NCBI GenBank assembly: GCA_943846755.1
Contig: OX044365.1
Span: 2,790,001 to 2,854,000, forward strand
Source: UBA8752 sp002336475
GTDB taxonomy: Bacteria > Bacteroidota > Bacteroidia > Flavobacteriales_D > Sanyastnellaceae
DNA: 64,000 bases
Direction: 5' to 3'
Shown: one piece after another, positions 44,891 to 54,036 of the stretch
How the letters are laid out: every line of letters begins with the position of its first letter
Numbering within the stretch: the first letter of the stretch is position 1
Notes under the pieces: model-generated
Seen by the model: only the letters and a program-made list of their open reading frames with translations
Database searches by the model: none
Told to the model about the DNA's origin: nothing
Translations under genes and position numbers: made by a program

Positions 44891-45436
44891 ATGACCTCAG
44901 AGAGCACCTTATTCAAAGCTGAATTCAACCCACGTCTTCAGCAATACCTGTTCTTTTCCATTGCGCTGATTCTGTTGGCGACCGTCGTGGGCATTCCATT
45001 GCTGCTCATTTGGATTTTGGGTTGGGGCCAATGGGTTTCTCGTATTCATTACCGGAGTTTAACGTGCAGCTTGACCAGCCGACACCTGCGGTTTTCAAAG
45101 GGGCATTACTTCAAGACCGAAAAGACCATTCCGTTGGAGAACATCCAAGATTTGACCTTCATCGACAACCCCATGCTCAAATGGTTTGACCTGCGCATTC
45201 TCAAAGTGGAGACAGCGGGCAACAGCGCACAAACAGGAGCCGATATGAAGTTGGTGGGTATCCTAGATGCCGCTGAATTCAAAGAGAAGGTCATGCGTGC
45301 CCGGGATGAATTTCAGGAATCCAGAATGTCGAGAGGCACAGCCACGACAGTGGATGAGGTCGGCACTTTGTCGGTATTGCGTGACATCCATGCTGCGATC
45401 GAAGGCCTCAGGGAAGACCTCAAGGGCAAGGCTTGA
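44891..45436 (+). CDS. Bacterial PH-domain (bPH2) membrane protein
   Basis: A 181-residue protein. The ATG at 44891 gives a normal start; the frame is open from 44795 but the extra residues look non-coding. Two close hydrophobic segments (YLFFSIALILLATVVGIPLLL; IWILGWGQWV) are followed by the bPH2/DUF304 domain: SLTSRHLRFSKGHYFKTEKT, IPLENIQDLTFIDNPMLKWF, DLRILKVETAG. The C-terminal helix (TLSVLRDIHAAIEGLREDL) is amphipathic. Such proteins sit in the inner membrane with the PH-like domain in the cytosol; the role is generally unknown. It stands alone. Confidence 0.85.
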   Translation: MTSESTLFKAEFNPRLQQYLFFSIALILLATVVGIPLLLIWILGWGQWVSRIHYRSLTCSLTSRHLRFSKGHYFKTEKTIPLENIQDLTFIDNPMLKWFDLRILKVETAGNSAQTGADMKLVGILDAAEFKEKVMRARDEFQESRMSRGTATTVDEVGTLSVLRDIHAAIEGLREDLKGKA

Positions 45437-45515
45437 CTGTGCCAGCGTTCCCTTGACATCGCTCCCATCTTAAATCCGCATGGGGGCTGCGGTCGGATTG
45501 CCATAGATTGGCGGC

Positions 45516-46076
45516 ATGCGTGGAACTCGTTTTTGGGGTGTTCTCTTGGTGGGGTTTTTGATACAGGCTTCACTGGGATGGATGGGTTTCATGTGCGGTG
45601 ACCCCTTCAATGAAGGGGTCAGGCTCGCGGCACGTTTCAGCGGGCGGTTCTCGTTTTTGGCCTATCTCGTTTCAGTGGCATTTTTGCTGCGTTGGAACCG
45701 CAGGGAAGCTGCAAGGGAAGCGGGTTTTTTGGCCGCGTTGTTTTTCGCTTGGGTGCACCTGCTGCATTTCGGTTACCTCGCCGCTAACCTGTACCTCAAT
45801 GGCATTGAACCTGAAATTCCAAAGGCCATTGGTGGTGCGTTGGCCTATGTGTTGATTTTGTCCCAGCCTTGGCGCGTGCGTCATGTTCGGGCAAAAGCGC
45901 CCATGCACGCTGTTTTTGTGTATTACGCGGGGCTTGTCATGGGCTTGACCTTTTTGGCGAGGTATCGGGGTGAGTTTCCGGGTGCAGCGCCAGATGACAT
46001 GCACTTGTTGGGGATGGTGATCGTGGCTTTCGTATTTGTGCTGTATACCCACCAGAGGTTCATCAAGCACAAGTAG
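45516..46076 (+). CDS. Hypothetical five-helix membrane protein
   Basis: A 186-residue integral membrane protein with about five to six helices (VLLVGFLIQASLGWMGFM; FSFLAYLVSVAFLLRW; AGFLAALFFAWVHLLHFGYL; GGALAYVLILSQPW; AVFVYYAGLVMGLTFLARY; MHLLGMVIVAFVFVLYTHQ). His residues in or near helices (HLLHFGYLAANLYL; MHAVFVYY; DMHLLGM) hint at a ferric-reductase-like or haem-binding membrane domain, but no signature was certain. It ends 37 bp before the subtilase start. Confidence 0.7.
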   Translation: MRGTRFWGVLLVGFLIQASLGWMGFMCGDPFNEGVRLAARFSGRFSFLAYLVSVAFLLRWNRREAAREAGFLAALFFAWVHLLHFGYLAANLYLNGIEPEIPKAIGGALAYVLILSQPWRVRHVRAKAPMHAVFVYYAGLVMGLTFLARYRGEFPGAAPDDMHLLGMVIVAFVFVLYTHQRFIKHK

Positions 46077-46113
46077 CGGCGCCCGTGTGAATTGCGCACC
46101 ATCTTTGGCCGAC

Positions 46114-48330
46114 ATGCGCAGTCAAGCTATCGCCCTCTGTTTTGTTTTGGCCTGTTCGGCTTCTGTTGATGCCCAAGGCTCCCATGCGGCGCAAGTCCCG
46201 ATGACCACCCGGATGGCCTTGTCGGAGCTGATGGATTTGCGCAACGCATATCCTGAGGACAAGGCATTCATTGAGGAAGTGAGCCAGTATCCGGTAGCAA
46301 GGATGGAGGGGCGGCTTACGGTGGGCTTTGTGGGCCAGCTTCCGATGCAAAACGCGGCGGCTGCGATGGAGGCCATGACCGCCATGGCCCCAGCGGTCAT
46401 GGTGGGGGCGAGCAAAGGCGGGGTGCTGTCGTTTCGTGTGGATGTCGATGCATTGTCTGTGCTCGAGGACTTGCCTCTGGCGCAATGGCACATTGCGGGA
46501 AAGGCTGTTGCTGATTTGGAAAAGGCCCGATATGGCACCCGGGCCGACAGCGTGCAGGCAGGTTTGGGATTGCCCGAGGCCTTTCACGGTGAGGACGTGT
46601 TGATCGGGGTGGTCGACTGGGGGTTCGACTACACCCATCCCATGTTTTACGATTCTGCCCTGACATACAGCCGCGTCCGCGGCGTGTGGGACCAATTCAG
46701 GCAAACTGGTCCAGCGCCCGCAGGATACAGTTATGGCCGCGGGGCTGAGACTCCAGAAGACATTGCTTTGCTGGCTGCTGATACGGCCAACATATACAGC
46801 TTCGCCTACCACGGCACCCATGTCGCGGGCATCGCCGGTGGCGCAGGCGCAGGCGTAGAGCTCATCGGAATGGCGCCCCGTTCGGAGCTGCTCTTTGCCA
46901 CCTTCTTGATTGACGAAGCCGCCGCCATGGACGCCTTTGCTTGGATGCAGGGCGTGGCTGAAGCCGATGGCAAGCGCCTGGTCATCAACAACAGCTGGAG
47001 TCTGCCGCAATTCGGTACAAAGGATGGCCAAGGTTTGATCAACCAATTCATCGATGCCATGTCTGAAGAAGGGGTTGTTTTCGTCGCGTCAGCGGGTAAC
47101 AATGGGGACAGCGATTTCCACGTGTCCCATGCGTTTGAGGCGGACACCATGCGCACACGCGTGCAGTTCTATCCCGAGTCGGCCCACCCCAGCATGTGGG
47201 GCCAGGCTTTGACGATGTGGGGAGAGGAGGGGGCCGACTTCAGCGCCGGGTTCATGCTCACTTCCATGGGCAGCAATGTGGTGCTGGAGAGCCCGTGGTA
47301 TGCCACAGAGGATGGGCCCATGATGCTGGACTCCATGCTGATTCACGATGGCGACACCATTCCGTTTGACCTGGTGGTGGAAGCGGCCCACCCTGCCAAT
47401 GGTCGGCCTTTTGCGCGTTTCCGCATCCGCAAAGGCACTGCTCCGGTCGGGGTCGGTCTGCAAGTGGCGGCCGAAGGCGGTGTGGTGCACTGTTGGAACA
47501 CCACCCACCTCTCCAATGGCGTGGGCAATTGGGGGCAAGATTTCATGTCCACCAGCGACGGTTGGTTGGATGGAAATCCTGACTTCGGGGTTCAAAGCCC
47601 CGCTTGCTCTGAGAGTGTTATCGCTGTAGCAGCGTATTACTCCGAGTACCTCAATCCCCTGGGCAACGAGGGGGGTGGCACGTTGGCCAACTTCTCTACC
47701 CTGGGGCCCACGCTGGACGGGCGCCTAAAGCCTGAGATTTCGGCGCCTGGCGTGTCGGTAGAGTCGTCTATGAGCTCCTTTACAGATGCGAGTTTCAACG
47801 CCACTGAAACCGTTGAATTCAATGGAATCACATATTCCTTTGCCAAGCTGTCCGGCACCAGCATGAGCGGGCCTGCCGTGGCGGGCATCGTAGCGTTGAT
47901 GTTGCAAGCCAATCCTGAATTGACTGTGGACGGGGTGCGGGAGGCTTTGAGGGTGACTGCGCGAGAAGACGACCATACAGGTGAGATTCCGGCCGAGGGC
48001 AGCACCGTGTGGGGATGGGGCAAGGTCAATGCGGTCCGTGCGGTGCAAGAGGTTTTGGGAATCAATGGGGTGGAGGTGATGTCCGGCACGCCCTCTGATG
48101 CTTTCGCCGTTTGGCCCAACCCTGTCGGTGATCGGCTGCAGGTGAAGCCAAAGGGCTTGGATCAGGCCTTTGAATGGTCTTTGGTCGACGCCACTGGCCG
48201 GACGCGCGACAGTGGGCAAGGACATGGTCCGTTGTCTCTGGATGCCGCGGGATGGCCATCTGGAGCTTTGGTCTTGGTGTTGCGTCCCGAAGGGGCTGCT
48301 GCACAGGCGGTGCGCCTCATTGTAGATTAA
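46114..48330 (+). CDS. Secreted S8 subtilisin-family peptidase with T9SS type A tail
   Basis: An extracellular serine protease. The ATG at 46114 gives the signal peptide SQAIALCFVLACSASVDAQ; the frame is open from 46036, inside the previous gene. A propeptide-like region covers about residues 20-140. The catalytic triad is Asp168 in VLIGVVDWGFDYTHP, His236 in YHGTHVAGIAGG and Ser583 in LSGTSMSGPAVAGI, with oxyanion Asn in VVFVASAGNNGDSD. A long insert between His and Ser (about 300 residues) carries beta-rich segments. The C-terminal sorting tail is AVWPNPVGDRLQVKPKG. It is likely to digest proteins outside the cell. A Kazal-like protein lies 5 kb upstream, although no link is shown. Confidence 0.93.
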   Translation: MRSQAIALCFVLACSASVDAQGSHAAQVPMTTRMALSELMDLRNAYPEDKAFIEEVSQYPVARMEGRLTVGFVGQLPMQNAAAAMEAMTAMAPAVMVGASKGGVLSFRVDVDALSVLEDLPLAQWHIAGKAVADLEKARYGTRADSVQAGLGLPEAFHGEDVLIGVVDWGFDYTHPMFYDSALTYSRVRGVWDQFRQTGPAPAGYSYGRGAETPEDIALLAADTANIYSFAYHGTHVAGIAGGAGAGVELIGMAPRSELLFATFLIDEAAAMDAFAWMQGVAEADGKRLVINNSWSLPQFGTKDGQGLINQFIDAMSEEGVVFVASAGNNGDSDFHVSHAFEADTMRTRVQFYPESAHPSMWGQALTMWGEEGADFSAGFMLTSMGSNVVLESPWYATEDGPMMLDSMLIHDGDTIPFDLVVEAAHPANGRPFARFRIRKGTAPVGVGLQVAAEGGVVHCWNTTHLSNGVGNWGQDFMSTSDGWLDGNPDFGVQSPACSESVIAVAAYYSEYLNPLGNEGGGTLANFSTLGPTLDGRLKPEISAPGVSVESSMSSFTDASFNATETVEFNGITYSFAKLSGTSMSGPAVAGIVALMLQANPELTVDGVREALRVTAREDDHTGEIPAEGSTVWGWGKVNAVRAVQEVLGINGVEVMSGTPSDAFAVWPNPVGDRLQVKPKGLDQAFEWSLVDATGRTRDSGQGHGPLSLDAAGWPSGALVLVLRPEGAAAQAVRLIVD

Positions 48331-48368
48331 GGCGCCATGGCCGAAGTTGCGGCCTCAAAGGCGCGCAC

Positions 48369-50018
48369 ATGACCAAGAGAAAGGCTACGTTGATCCTGAT
48401 TTTCGGGACACTAAATTTTGCGGGCTTGGCTTTGGGCAGCATGGCCACAGGGCCAGGTGTGGCATCGGACTGGTATGCCGGACTGGCCAAGGCCCCGTGG
48501 ACACCACCTGGCTGGGTTTTCGGAGCCGCTTGGACGACCGTGATGCTCGGTTTTACTTGGTTTATGGCTGCCGCGTGGAACCAGTTGGCGGCAGGAGCGG
48601 GACGCCAGCGGTGGGCCGTGATGTTCGCAGCAGCTTGGCTGCTTAACGTCGCGTGGAATCCCATCTTCTTTGGATGGCAGCAGACCGAAATGGCCTTGGT
48701 GGAGATCCTTGTGTTGTTTGCCACCATCGGACTGATGGCAGTCCGAGCATGGTCTTCCTTGGGCACCGCCAAGTGGGGCATCGCTCCCTATGTGATGTGG
48801 CTCACCGTTGCGGTTTCACTCAACGCGTATGTCGTGTTTCAGAACGGCGCGTCCACGGATGGGCCATGGCCACGCGGTCAATGGGAGGCAGATTGGGGAA
48901 GGCTCGACAGCGCCATACAGTGGTCGGTGGAAGCGGGCCAAATCCCGGGTGCAGTGTTGCTCATCTCTCGTGACGGCGAGGTGGCGGTTCACGAGGCCTA
49001 CGGCACGTCCGACCCCATGTCGGGACGCCCCATGGAAAAGGATGACCTGTTTAGAATCTGTTCTCAGAGCAAGTCCCTCACAGCGACAGCGGCGTTGGTG
49101 TTGTGGGAGCGGGGTCAATTGGGATTGGATGACCCTGTGGCCCAATATCTCCCAGAATTCGCGGCCATGGGTGTGCTCGATTCGTTGTTCAGCGATGCGA
49201 CATTTACCACCCAGCCCACCGCCGTGCAGATGACCGTGCGCCATCTGATGACGCATACCTGCGGCATTTCTTATGGCGAAATTGGTGACCCCAGGTTTGC
49301 TGCCCTCTATGAGAAGCATGATGTGTTGGACCTGTTTCCAGTCGATGGCCGTTCCACCCGTGACAACGCCCGCAACATCGCTTCAACTTGTCTGATTCAC
49401 CAGCCTGGGGATCAATGGAATTACAGTTTGGGATTGGATGTGCTCGTGGCCGTGATCGAAGAGGCTTCTGGCCAGCCCTATGTTGGGTTCCTTCAAGAAG
49501 CAGTGCTGGGCCCACTGGGTATGAATGACACCCATTTTGTATTGCCCGAAGCTGCACGGGATCGCCTTGTGTCGGTATCGGAACCGGGCAATCAACAGGG
49601 TGAATGGGCGGCCCACAAGCATCCCCGGTACACCACCGATTATCCGTTGCACCCAGAGTGGCCGCTGTGCAGCGGTGGGGCGGGCTTGACGTCTACAGCA
49701 TCTGATTATGCCAAGTTTCTTCAGTGCTATTTAGACCGCGGTGTGGCCGACGGAACCCGTCTGTTGGCAGAAGCGACCATCGACTCGGCCATGTCGGACC
49801 AGGCACCGGGTTTGTTAGAGGGGGGGTGGCACCAGGGATTGGTGTGTGGCGTTCGTACAAGCGGAGATGCGGCGGGCTCCTTCTTTTGGAGTGGGTATTT
49901 CAACACCACCCATTATGCCGACCCCAAGACCAACACCGCCGTGGTTTTGCTCAAGCAGACTTACGACGTCAGGCAGGACAGCAGCGCTTCAGCTTTCGCG
50001 GCCATGCTCTGGAATTGA
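48369..50018 (+). CDS. TspO/MBR membrane domain fused to a class C beta-lactamase-family serine hydrolase
   Basis: A 549-residue two-domain protein in one uninterrupted frame. Residues about 1-158 are a TspO/MBR domain: SDWYAGLAKAPWTPPGWVFG, WTTVMLGFTWFMAAAW and AWLLNVAWNPIFFGWQQTEM, with five transmembrane segments. Residues about 170-549 are a serine beta-lactamase/esterase (Pfam beta-lactamase) domain: SxxK motif Ser232-Gln-Ser-Lys235 in FRICSQSKSLTATAAL, LMTHTCGISYG, the Tyr motif region WNYSLGLDVLV, and the FWSGYFNTTHYADP region that replaces the KTG motif. The ATG at 48369 is used; the frame is open to 48174 in the previous gene. TspO proteins bind tetrapyrroles and steroids. The hydrolase probably cleaves an ester, lactam or D-peptide. 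Confidence 0.88.
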   Translation: MTKRKATLILIFGTLNFAGLALGSMATGPGVASDWYAGLAKAPWTPPGWVFGAAWTTVMLGFTWFMAAAWNQLAAGAGRQRWAVMFAAAWLLNVAWNPIFFGWQQTEMALVEILVLFATIGLMAVRAWSSLGTAKWGIAPYVMWLTVAVSLNAYVVFQNGASTDGPWPRGQWEADWGRLDSAIQWSVEAGQIPGAVLLISRDGEVAVHEAYGTSDPMSGRPMEKDDLFRICSQSKSLTATAALVLWERGQLGLDDPVAQYLPEFAAMGVLDSLFSDATFTTQPTAVQMTVRHLMTHTCGISYGEIGDPRFAALYEKHDVLDLFPVDGRSTRDNARNIASTCLIHQPGDQWNYSLGLDVLVAVIEEASGQPYVGFLQEAVLGPLGMNDTHFVLPEAARDRLVSVSEPGNQQGEWAAHKHPRYTTDYPLHPEWPLCSGGAGLTSTASDYAKFLQCYLDRGVADGTRLLAEATIDSAMSDQAPGLLEGGWHQGLVCGVRTSGDAAGSFFWSGYFNTTHYADPKTNTAVVLLKQTYDVRQDSSASAFAAMLWN

Positions 50019-50082
50019 ACTTGTGGTGATCCAATGAGGCGTTCTTGCAAATGGCATGGGCGCACACTGCATCTTTGGCGCC

Positions 50083-50856
50083 ATGTCCAAAGCCAACATT
50101 TTCAAGCCGGTTGAAGCGAAATCGCGCCAGGCGGCCCCTGCACCTGAAACGGATGCAGCAGCATTTCATGCCGTGGTGGATTCTCGCCGCAGTGTGCGGG
50201 TCTATGCAGATGATCGGGTACCTGAGGATGTGATGGAGGCCTGTTTGGATGCCGCTCTGAAGGCACCGAACTCCTCGAACCTGCAGGCTTGGGAGATTCA
50301 CCACGTGGTGGACGCCGATAAAAAAGCGGCACTGGTCAAAGCTTGTTTGTCCCAACCGGCGGCGGGGACCGCACCTGAACTGCTGGTGTTTGTGGGGCGG
50401 CCCGATTTATGGCGCAGAAACAACCAGTGGATGATCGAGGCCTTTGACCGCAAAGGCGATGTGCCCAAAGGCGCTTACCAGTATTACCGCAAGATCACGC
50501 CCATGGTCTACGATCAAGGGGCTTTGGGTTGGCGCACGCCTTTCAAGTGGGCCATCACCCGCTGGCGCGGCCGCACCAAACCATACCCGCGGGAACCCAT
50601 CGGCAAGTGGGGCATGCGGATTTGGGCCCACAAATCAACGGCGTTGGCCTGTGCTCATTTTATGTTGGCCATGCGTGCGCATGGATTCGATACCTGTCCG
50701 ATGGAGGGCATGGACAGCGCGCGTGTTAAGCGCATTTTGGGGTTGCCTCGACAGGCGCTGGTCACCATGGTGATTTCTGCAGGGAAGCGGGCAGAGGGAG
50801 GAATCTATGGTGAGCGCTTCCGTTTTGATCGCAAACACTTTGTCCACCAGCACTGA
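50083..50856 (+). CDS. Nitroreductase family FMN oxidoreductase
   Basis: A flavin-dependent reductase of 257 residues. The ATG at 50083 (MSKANIFKPVEAK) is preferred over 50056. FMN-binding motifs: VVDSRRSVRVYADDRVPEDV and APNSSNLQAWEIHHVVDADK. The last third has ACAHFMLAMRAHGFDTCPME and a LGLPRQALVTMVISAGKRAE strand with the family's GY/G.R tail. Nitroreductases reduce nitro compounds, quinones or dehalogenation substrates with NAD(P)H. A Trp/Arg-rich insert (RTPFKWAITRWRGRTKPYPR) is distinctive. The terminator at 50950-50985 is shared with the converging membrane-protein gene. Confidence 0.9.
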   Translation: MSKANIFKPVEAKSRQAAPAPETDAAAFHAVVDSRRSVRVYADDRVPEDVMEACLDAALKAPNSSNLQAWEIHHVVDADKKAALVKACLSQPAAGTAPELLVFVGRPDLWRRNNQWMIEAFDRKGDVPKGAYQYYRKITPMVYDQGALGWRTPFKWAITRWRGRTKPYPREPIGKWGMRIWAHKSTALACAHFMLAMRAHGFDTCPMEGMDSARVKRILGLPRQALVTMVISAGKRAEGGIYGERFRFDRKHFVHQH

Positions 50857-50949
50857 GCGTCGCTGATAAGAACAAGGGACCATTCTTGCCCTCAGGAAAA
50901 AAGGAGAAGTGGATGGGGGGCGGCAAAAGTCCCGCTGATTTTGGGCACG

Positions 50950-50985
50950 AAAAAGCCCCTCGAACCTGGGGTTCAAGGGGCTTTT
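50950..50985. terminator. Bidirectional terminator after the nitroreductase gene
   Basis: AAAAGCCCC (50951-50959) pairs with GGGGCTTTT (50977-50985), and the inner segment GAACC pairs with GGTTC. The T run on each strand suits the two converging genes. Confidence 0.88.
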
Positions 50986-50998
50986 CAATTCACGTTAG

Positions 50999-51382
50999 TC
51001 AAGCGCTTTGACGCGCAGCAACCAGCCATGCATAAATGGCCAAACCAGCCATGGTCACGAGCAATGGGAGCGGCGGTTCAACAGGCTGTGTGGCCCAGTG
51101 AAAGCAGGCTACGCCAACGATACCCAAGGATCCTATTGCGAATCCTCGGAATATGGGCGCGCTGCCCACTTTTATTTGACGCACAAACAACATGATCACG
51201 GCAGTTCCAAAGGCCATGCCGGCCAGCGCTTGGTGCATCAAAGTGCCGACGTTCAGGGCCGTGTCATTTTCGGTAACGCCGGGAAAGGCCATCGAAGTAA
51301 TGTCACCCGCACCAAAGAAGATGCCGATGGCCTGGAGGAGGTAAATGCCACCGATGATGGTGGCTGCTGTTTTGGTATTCAT
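50999..51382 (-). CDS. Hypothetical four-helix membrane protein
   Basis: The start at 51382 (MNTKTAATIIGGIYLLQAIG) is preferred over 51427, which overlaps the upstream gene. The protein is 127 residues, with four hydrophobic segments (TIIGGIYLLQAIGIFFG; ALAGMAFGTAVIMLFV; GFAIGSLGIVGVACFHW; LLVTMAGLAIYAWLVAA). No family could be named with confidence; it has the general look of DUF4345-like small membrane proteins. It begins one base after the stop of the previous membrane-protein gene, so the pair is one operon. Confidence 0.7.
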   Translation of the reverse strand: MNTKTAATIIGGIYLLQAIGIFFGAGDITSMAFPGVTENDTALNVGTLMHQALAGMAFGTAVIMLFVRQIKVGSAPIFRGFAIGSLGIVGVACFHWATQPVEPPLPLLVTMAGLAIYAWLVAARQSA

Positions 51383-51383
51383 T

Positions 51384-51800
51384 TTAGGCTGCGCTTTTAG
51401 CGGCATTCCGCTTGTATAGAATGCCAATCACAGCTCCTGTTGCGGCCATGAAGACCACATTGGCCACGACGTCGATGATGGCCTCTTCCAATGGAAAAAT
51501 GTGTCCGCCATCACAGGTGAAGAAGGCGTAAACGAAGATGTTGAGGAAGCCATTGGCAGTCAGGCCAGCGACGGCACCGTGCCGGGCTCCATTGGCTGCA
51601 GAAAAACCGCGGCCCAGATTGACCAAATAGACGGCCAAGCTCACCACCAAAACATTGCCCAAGAGCATAGCGCCCATGTTCATCTGGTCTTCAGGAACGA
51701 CGCAGGAGCTCGTTGGATAGGGCATGATGCCCATGTAAAAGATCGTGCTGACGACCATAAAAGTCACCAAGCCTCCAAGAAAAGGAAATAAATGTTTCAT
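51384..51800 (-). CDS. Hypothetical small membrane protein
   Basis: A 138-residue protein with four hydrophobic segments (FLGGLVTFMVVSTIFYMGIM; MLLGNVLVVSLAVYLVNLG; VAGLTANGFLNIFVYAFFT; VANVVFMAATGAVIGILY). No signal beyond helix 1. Two Cys residues flank the outer loops (SSCVVPEDQ; FFTCDGGHI) and could form a disulfide. It is co-transcribed with the downstream membrane protein. It resembles the DUF1761-type four-helix proteins in overall topology, but the signature is absent. The 254-bp gap upstream (to rmuC, on the other strand) holds promoters for both directions but no gene. Confidence 0.7.
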   Translation of the reverse strand: MKHLFPFLGGLVTFMVVSTIFYMGIMPYPTSSCVVPEDQMNMGAMLLGNVLVVSLAVYLVNLGRGFSAANGARHGAVAGLTANGFLNIFVYAFFTCDGGHIFPLEEAIIDVVANVVFMAATGAVIGILYKRNAAKSAA

Positions 51801-52054
51801 TGATTTAAGGTGTTTGCCTCAAGTTCTTTCGACAAGAAATTTGTTTTAATTGGAACGTGATACGCGGCACACTTTTTTTTGTTTCGTGCCATGGAAGTAG
51901 GGACTCGTTTTGAGCACCTTCATCAAGGAATGGGACAGAAAGGGGCGCCCCTATACCAGGTGGAGCATTGGCGTGCAGTGTTCAAGACAACGGGTCGCGT
52001 CATGAGCATCAAATCCCGCTACCTTTCCTCTTCTAGTTTTCGATTCTGCACACA

Positions 52055-53392
52055 ATGCCCTTCGCCCTCATTCTTTCTGCGCTTGCCGCTCTGTTTTCTG
52101 CCCTTGCATGTTTTTTGGTGATGACGCGCGTCCGACAGGAGGATGGTGCAGATGCAGGGAAGATTGAGGAGCGAATGGATCGATTGGAGGCCACATTGCG
52201 CGAAGAATTTCGAGAGAACCGCAAGGAGGGTGCCGAGCTGGCCCAAGCCCAGCGGAAAGAGTTGACGGAGGGGTTTGATGCTTTTCGAAAGCAGGTGGAC
52301 GATCAAGGGAAGGCCCAGTCCGATGTGATGCGCGACCGGTTTGGCGATTTGCTGAAGCAACTCGACGATCAAGGCAAAAAGAGCCTGGACTCGGTCAAGG
52401 ACGTCAGGGGCACGGTGGAGAAGCAACTCAAGGAAATGCGCGAAGACAACGGCAAGCGGTTGGATGAGATGCGCAAGACGGTGGATGAGAAGCTCGAGGT
52501 CACTTTGGAGAAGCGCCTCGGGGAGTCGTTCAAGCAAGTCAGCGACAGGCTGGAACAGGTCCACAAAGGGCTGGGAGAGATGCAAACATTGGCCAGTGGT
52601 GTCGGTGACCTCAAGAAGGTCTTGACCAATGTCAAAACCAAGGGCATCTTGGGAGAGTATCAATTGGGCAACATTCTCGAGCAGCTGCTGACCACAGAGC
52701 AGTACGAGGAGAACATTGCCACCCGTCCGGGAAGTTCAGAGCGGGTGGAGTTCGCGGTCCGGATGCCGGGTCAGGACAACAATGAGATGGTGTGGCTCCC
52801 CATCGACAGCAAGTTTCCGCTCAAGGGATATGAAGACCTGTTAAATGCGCGTGAGTCCGGAGACTTGGCGGCCATTCAAGCGTCTGAGAAGGCGTTGGCC
52901 CGCACCATAGAGTCTTTTGCCAAAGACATCAGTGAGAAGTATGTAGAGGTGCCCCACACCACTGATTTTGGCATCATGTTCTTGCCGGTGGAGAGTCTAT
53001 ATGCAGAGGTGTTGAGGCACCCTGGCATTTTCGAAACATTGCAGCGGAAGTACCGCATCACCATAACAGGACCTACGACCATGTCGGCCTTGCTGAACAG
53101 TTTGCAGATGGGATTCCGGACTTTGGCTGTGACCAAGCGGAGCAGTGAGGTCTGGAAGATATTGGAAGCGGTGAAGACCGAGTTTGGCAAGTTCACCGAT
53201 CAGCTGGGCAAGGTCGACGACCGGCTGGGCAAGGCCAAAAGTGAACTGGAAAAGCTCAGAAATACCCGAACCAACGTCATGGAGCGCAAGCTGCGCGATG
53301 TGGCCATGATCGATGCCGACGAGAGCAGCAGGATTCTTTCCCTTTCTGAAGAAAGTGGGGCTTCTGACGCAGCGGTTGTAACCGAGGACTGA
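52055..53392 (+). CDS. rmuC: DNA recombination protein RmuC
   Basis: RmuC family proteins limit recombination at inverted repeats and have a nuclease-like fold. This 445-residue protein has an N-terminal membrane helix (ALILSALAALFSALACFLVM), a coiled-coil region rich in Glu/Lys/Arg (about 30-190; KIEERMDRLEATLREEFREN), and the RmuC domain: VKTKGILGEYQLGNILEQLL, RPGSSERVEFAVRMPG, VWLPIDSKFPLKGYEDLL, PHTTDFGIMFLPVESLYAEV and ITGPTTMSALLNSLQMGFRT. Length and domain order are normal. It is a single gene, with a converging lipoprotein gene right after it. Confidence 0.96.
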   Translation: MPFALILSALAALFSALACFLVMTRVRQEDGADAGKIEERMDRLEATLREEFRENRKEGAELAQAQRKELTEGFDAFRKQVDDQGKAQSDVMRDRFGDLLKQLDDQGKKSLDSVKDVRGTVEKQLKEMREDNGKRLDEMRKTVDEKLEVTLEKRLGESFKQVSDRLEQVHKGLGEMQTLASGVGDLKKVLTNVKTKGILGEYQLGNILEQLLTTEQYEENIATRPGSSERVEFAVRMPGQDNNEMVWLPIDSKFPLKGYEDLLNARESGDLAAIQASEKALARTIESFAKDISEKYVEVPHTTDFGIMFLPVESLYAEVLRHPGIFETLQRKYRITITGPTTMSALLNSLQMGFRTLAVTKRSSEVWKILEAVKTEFGKFTDQLGKVDDRLGKAKSELEKLRNTRTNVMERKLRDVAMIDADESSRILSLSEESGASDAAVVTED

Positions 53393-53398
53393 GGCACT

Positions 53399-53959
53399 TC
53401 AGCCTGGATTGGCCACATACACCACGCCGTAAGTGGCGGACCATCCGTCGGGTTCTTTTTCTACGGTAAAATCCATCGCATAGGGGATGCATTGTGGCTC
53501 TAAAACGAAGAAAACCTGTCCAGAAACTGGTCCGATACCCGAGGTGGAATGCCAAGGTTGTCGCAAGGTTGTGGACGTCTTCATCATGGGCGTATACACC
53601 TTGTCAAAGGGCTCCCACCCGGGCATCGATGGCGGTGACTCGGTCAATGGCCCAGCAGGTACGATGGCTGTGTCTTTCCATGTTACGTTGAACTTGCCCA
53701 AGTAGTCACGTTCCGAAAGGGCCGAGATCACATAAGAGCCCTCGGGAAGGTCCAGCTCCGTGACCAAGATGAATTGAGGCACACTGTCAGCTTCGCCCGG
53801 GTCAACAAACACCCTTATGTCAAACGGAGTGCCCTGAATGCTTTCAAAAGCTGTGACTCCTTGTTTGGGTAAAGCTGAGTCAGAGGTGTCCTGCTTTGCT
53901 GAACCGCAGCTGGCGAGTGCGATGAGCAGGGGAACCATAAAGAAGAACACCATCCGCAT
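53399..53959 (-). CDS. Hypothetical lipoprotein
   Basis: About 186 residues with lipobox LIALASC. The ATG at 53959 (or 53953) is chosen because the frame's earliest start at 53980 falls in the terminator of the upstream FAS1 gene. The mature part has beta-rich stretches (PFDIRVFVDPGEADSVPQFI; SYVISALSERDYLGKFNVTW; QVFFVLEPQCIPYAMDFTVE; WSATYGVVYVANPG). Function is unknown. Its stop codon is 6 bp from the rmuC stop on the other strand. It is likely outer-membrane anchored. Confidence 0.7.
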   Translation of the reverse strand: MRMVFFFMVPLLIALASCGSAKQDTSDSALPKQGVTAFESIQGTPFDIRVFVDPGEADSVPQFILVTELDLPEGSYVISALSERDYLGKFNVTWKDTAIVPAGPLTESPPSMPGWEPFDKVYTPMMKTSTTLRQPWHSTSGIGPVSGQVFFVLEPQCIPYAMDFTVEKEPDGWSATYGVVYVANPG

Positions 53960-53979
53960 GAACAGGGAAAGTAAGCTCA

Positions 53980-54011
53980 AAAAAAAGGGGCTGCGTGAAC
54001 AGCCCCTTTTC
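53980..54011 (-). terminator. Terminator of the five-repeat FAS1 gene
   Basis: The stem AAAAGGGGCTG (53984-53994) pairs with CAGCCCCTTTT (54001-54011). On the minus strand it is followed by a run of eight T, 26 bases past the FAS1 stop codon. Confidence 0.93.
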
Positions 54012-54036
54012 GGTTTCTTTCAATAGGGTCTCAACA

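Noticed and set aside
51879..52054. A plus-strand frame before rmuC as a separate small gene
   Set aside because: It continues out of frame into rmuC (to 52121) and shows no family signal; it is more likely leader DNA.
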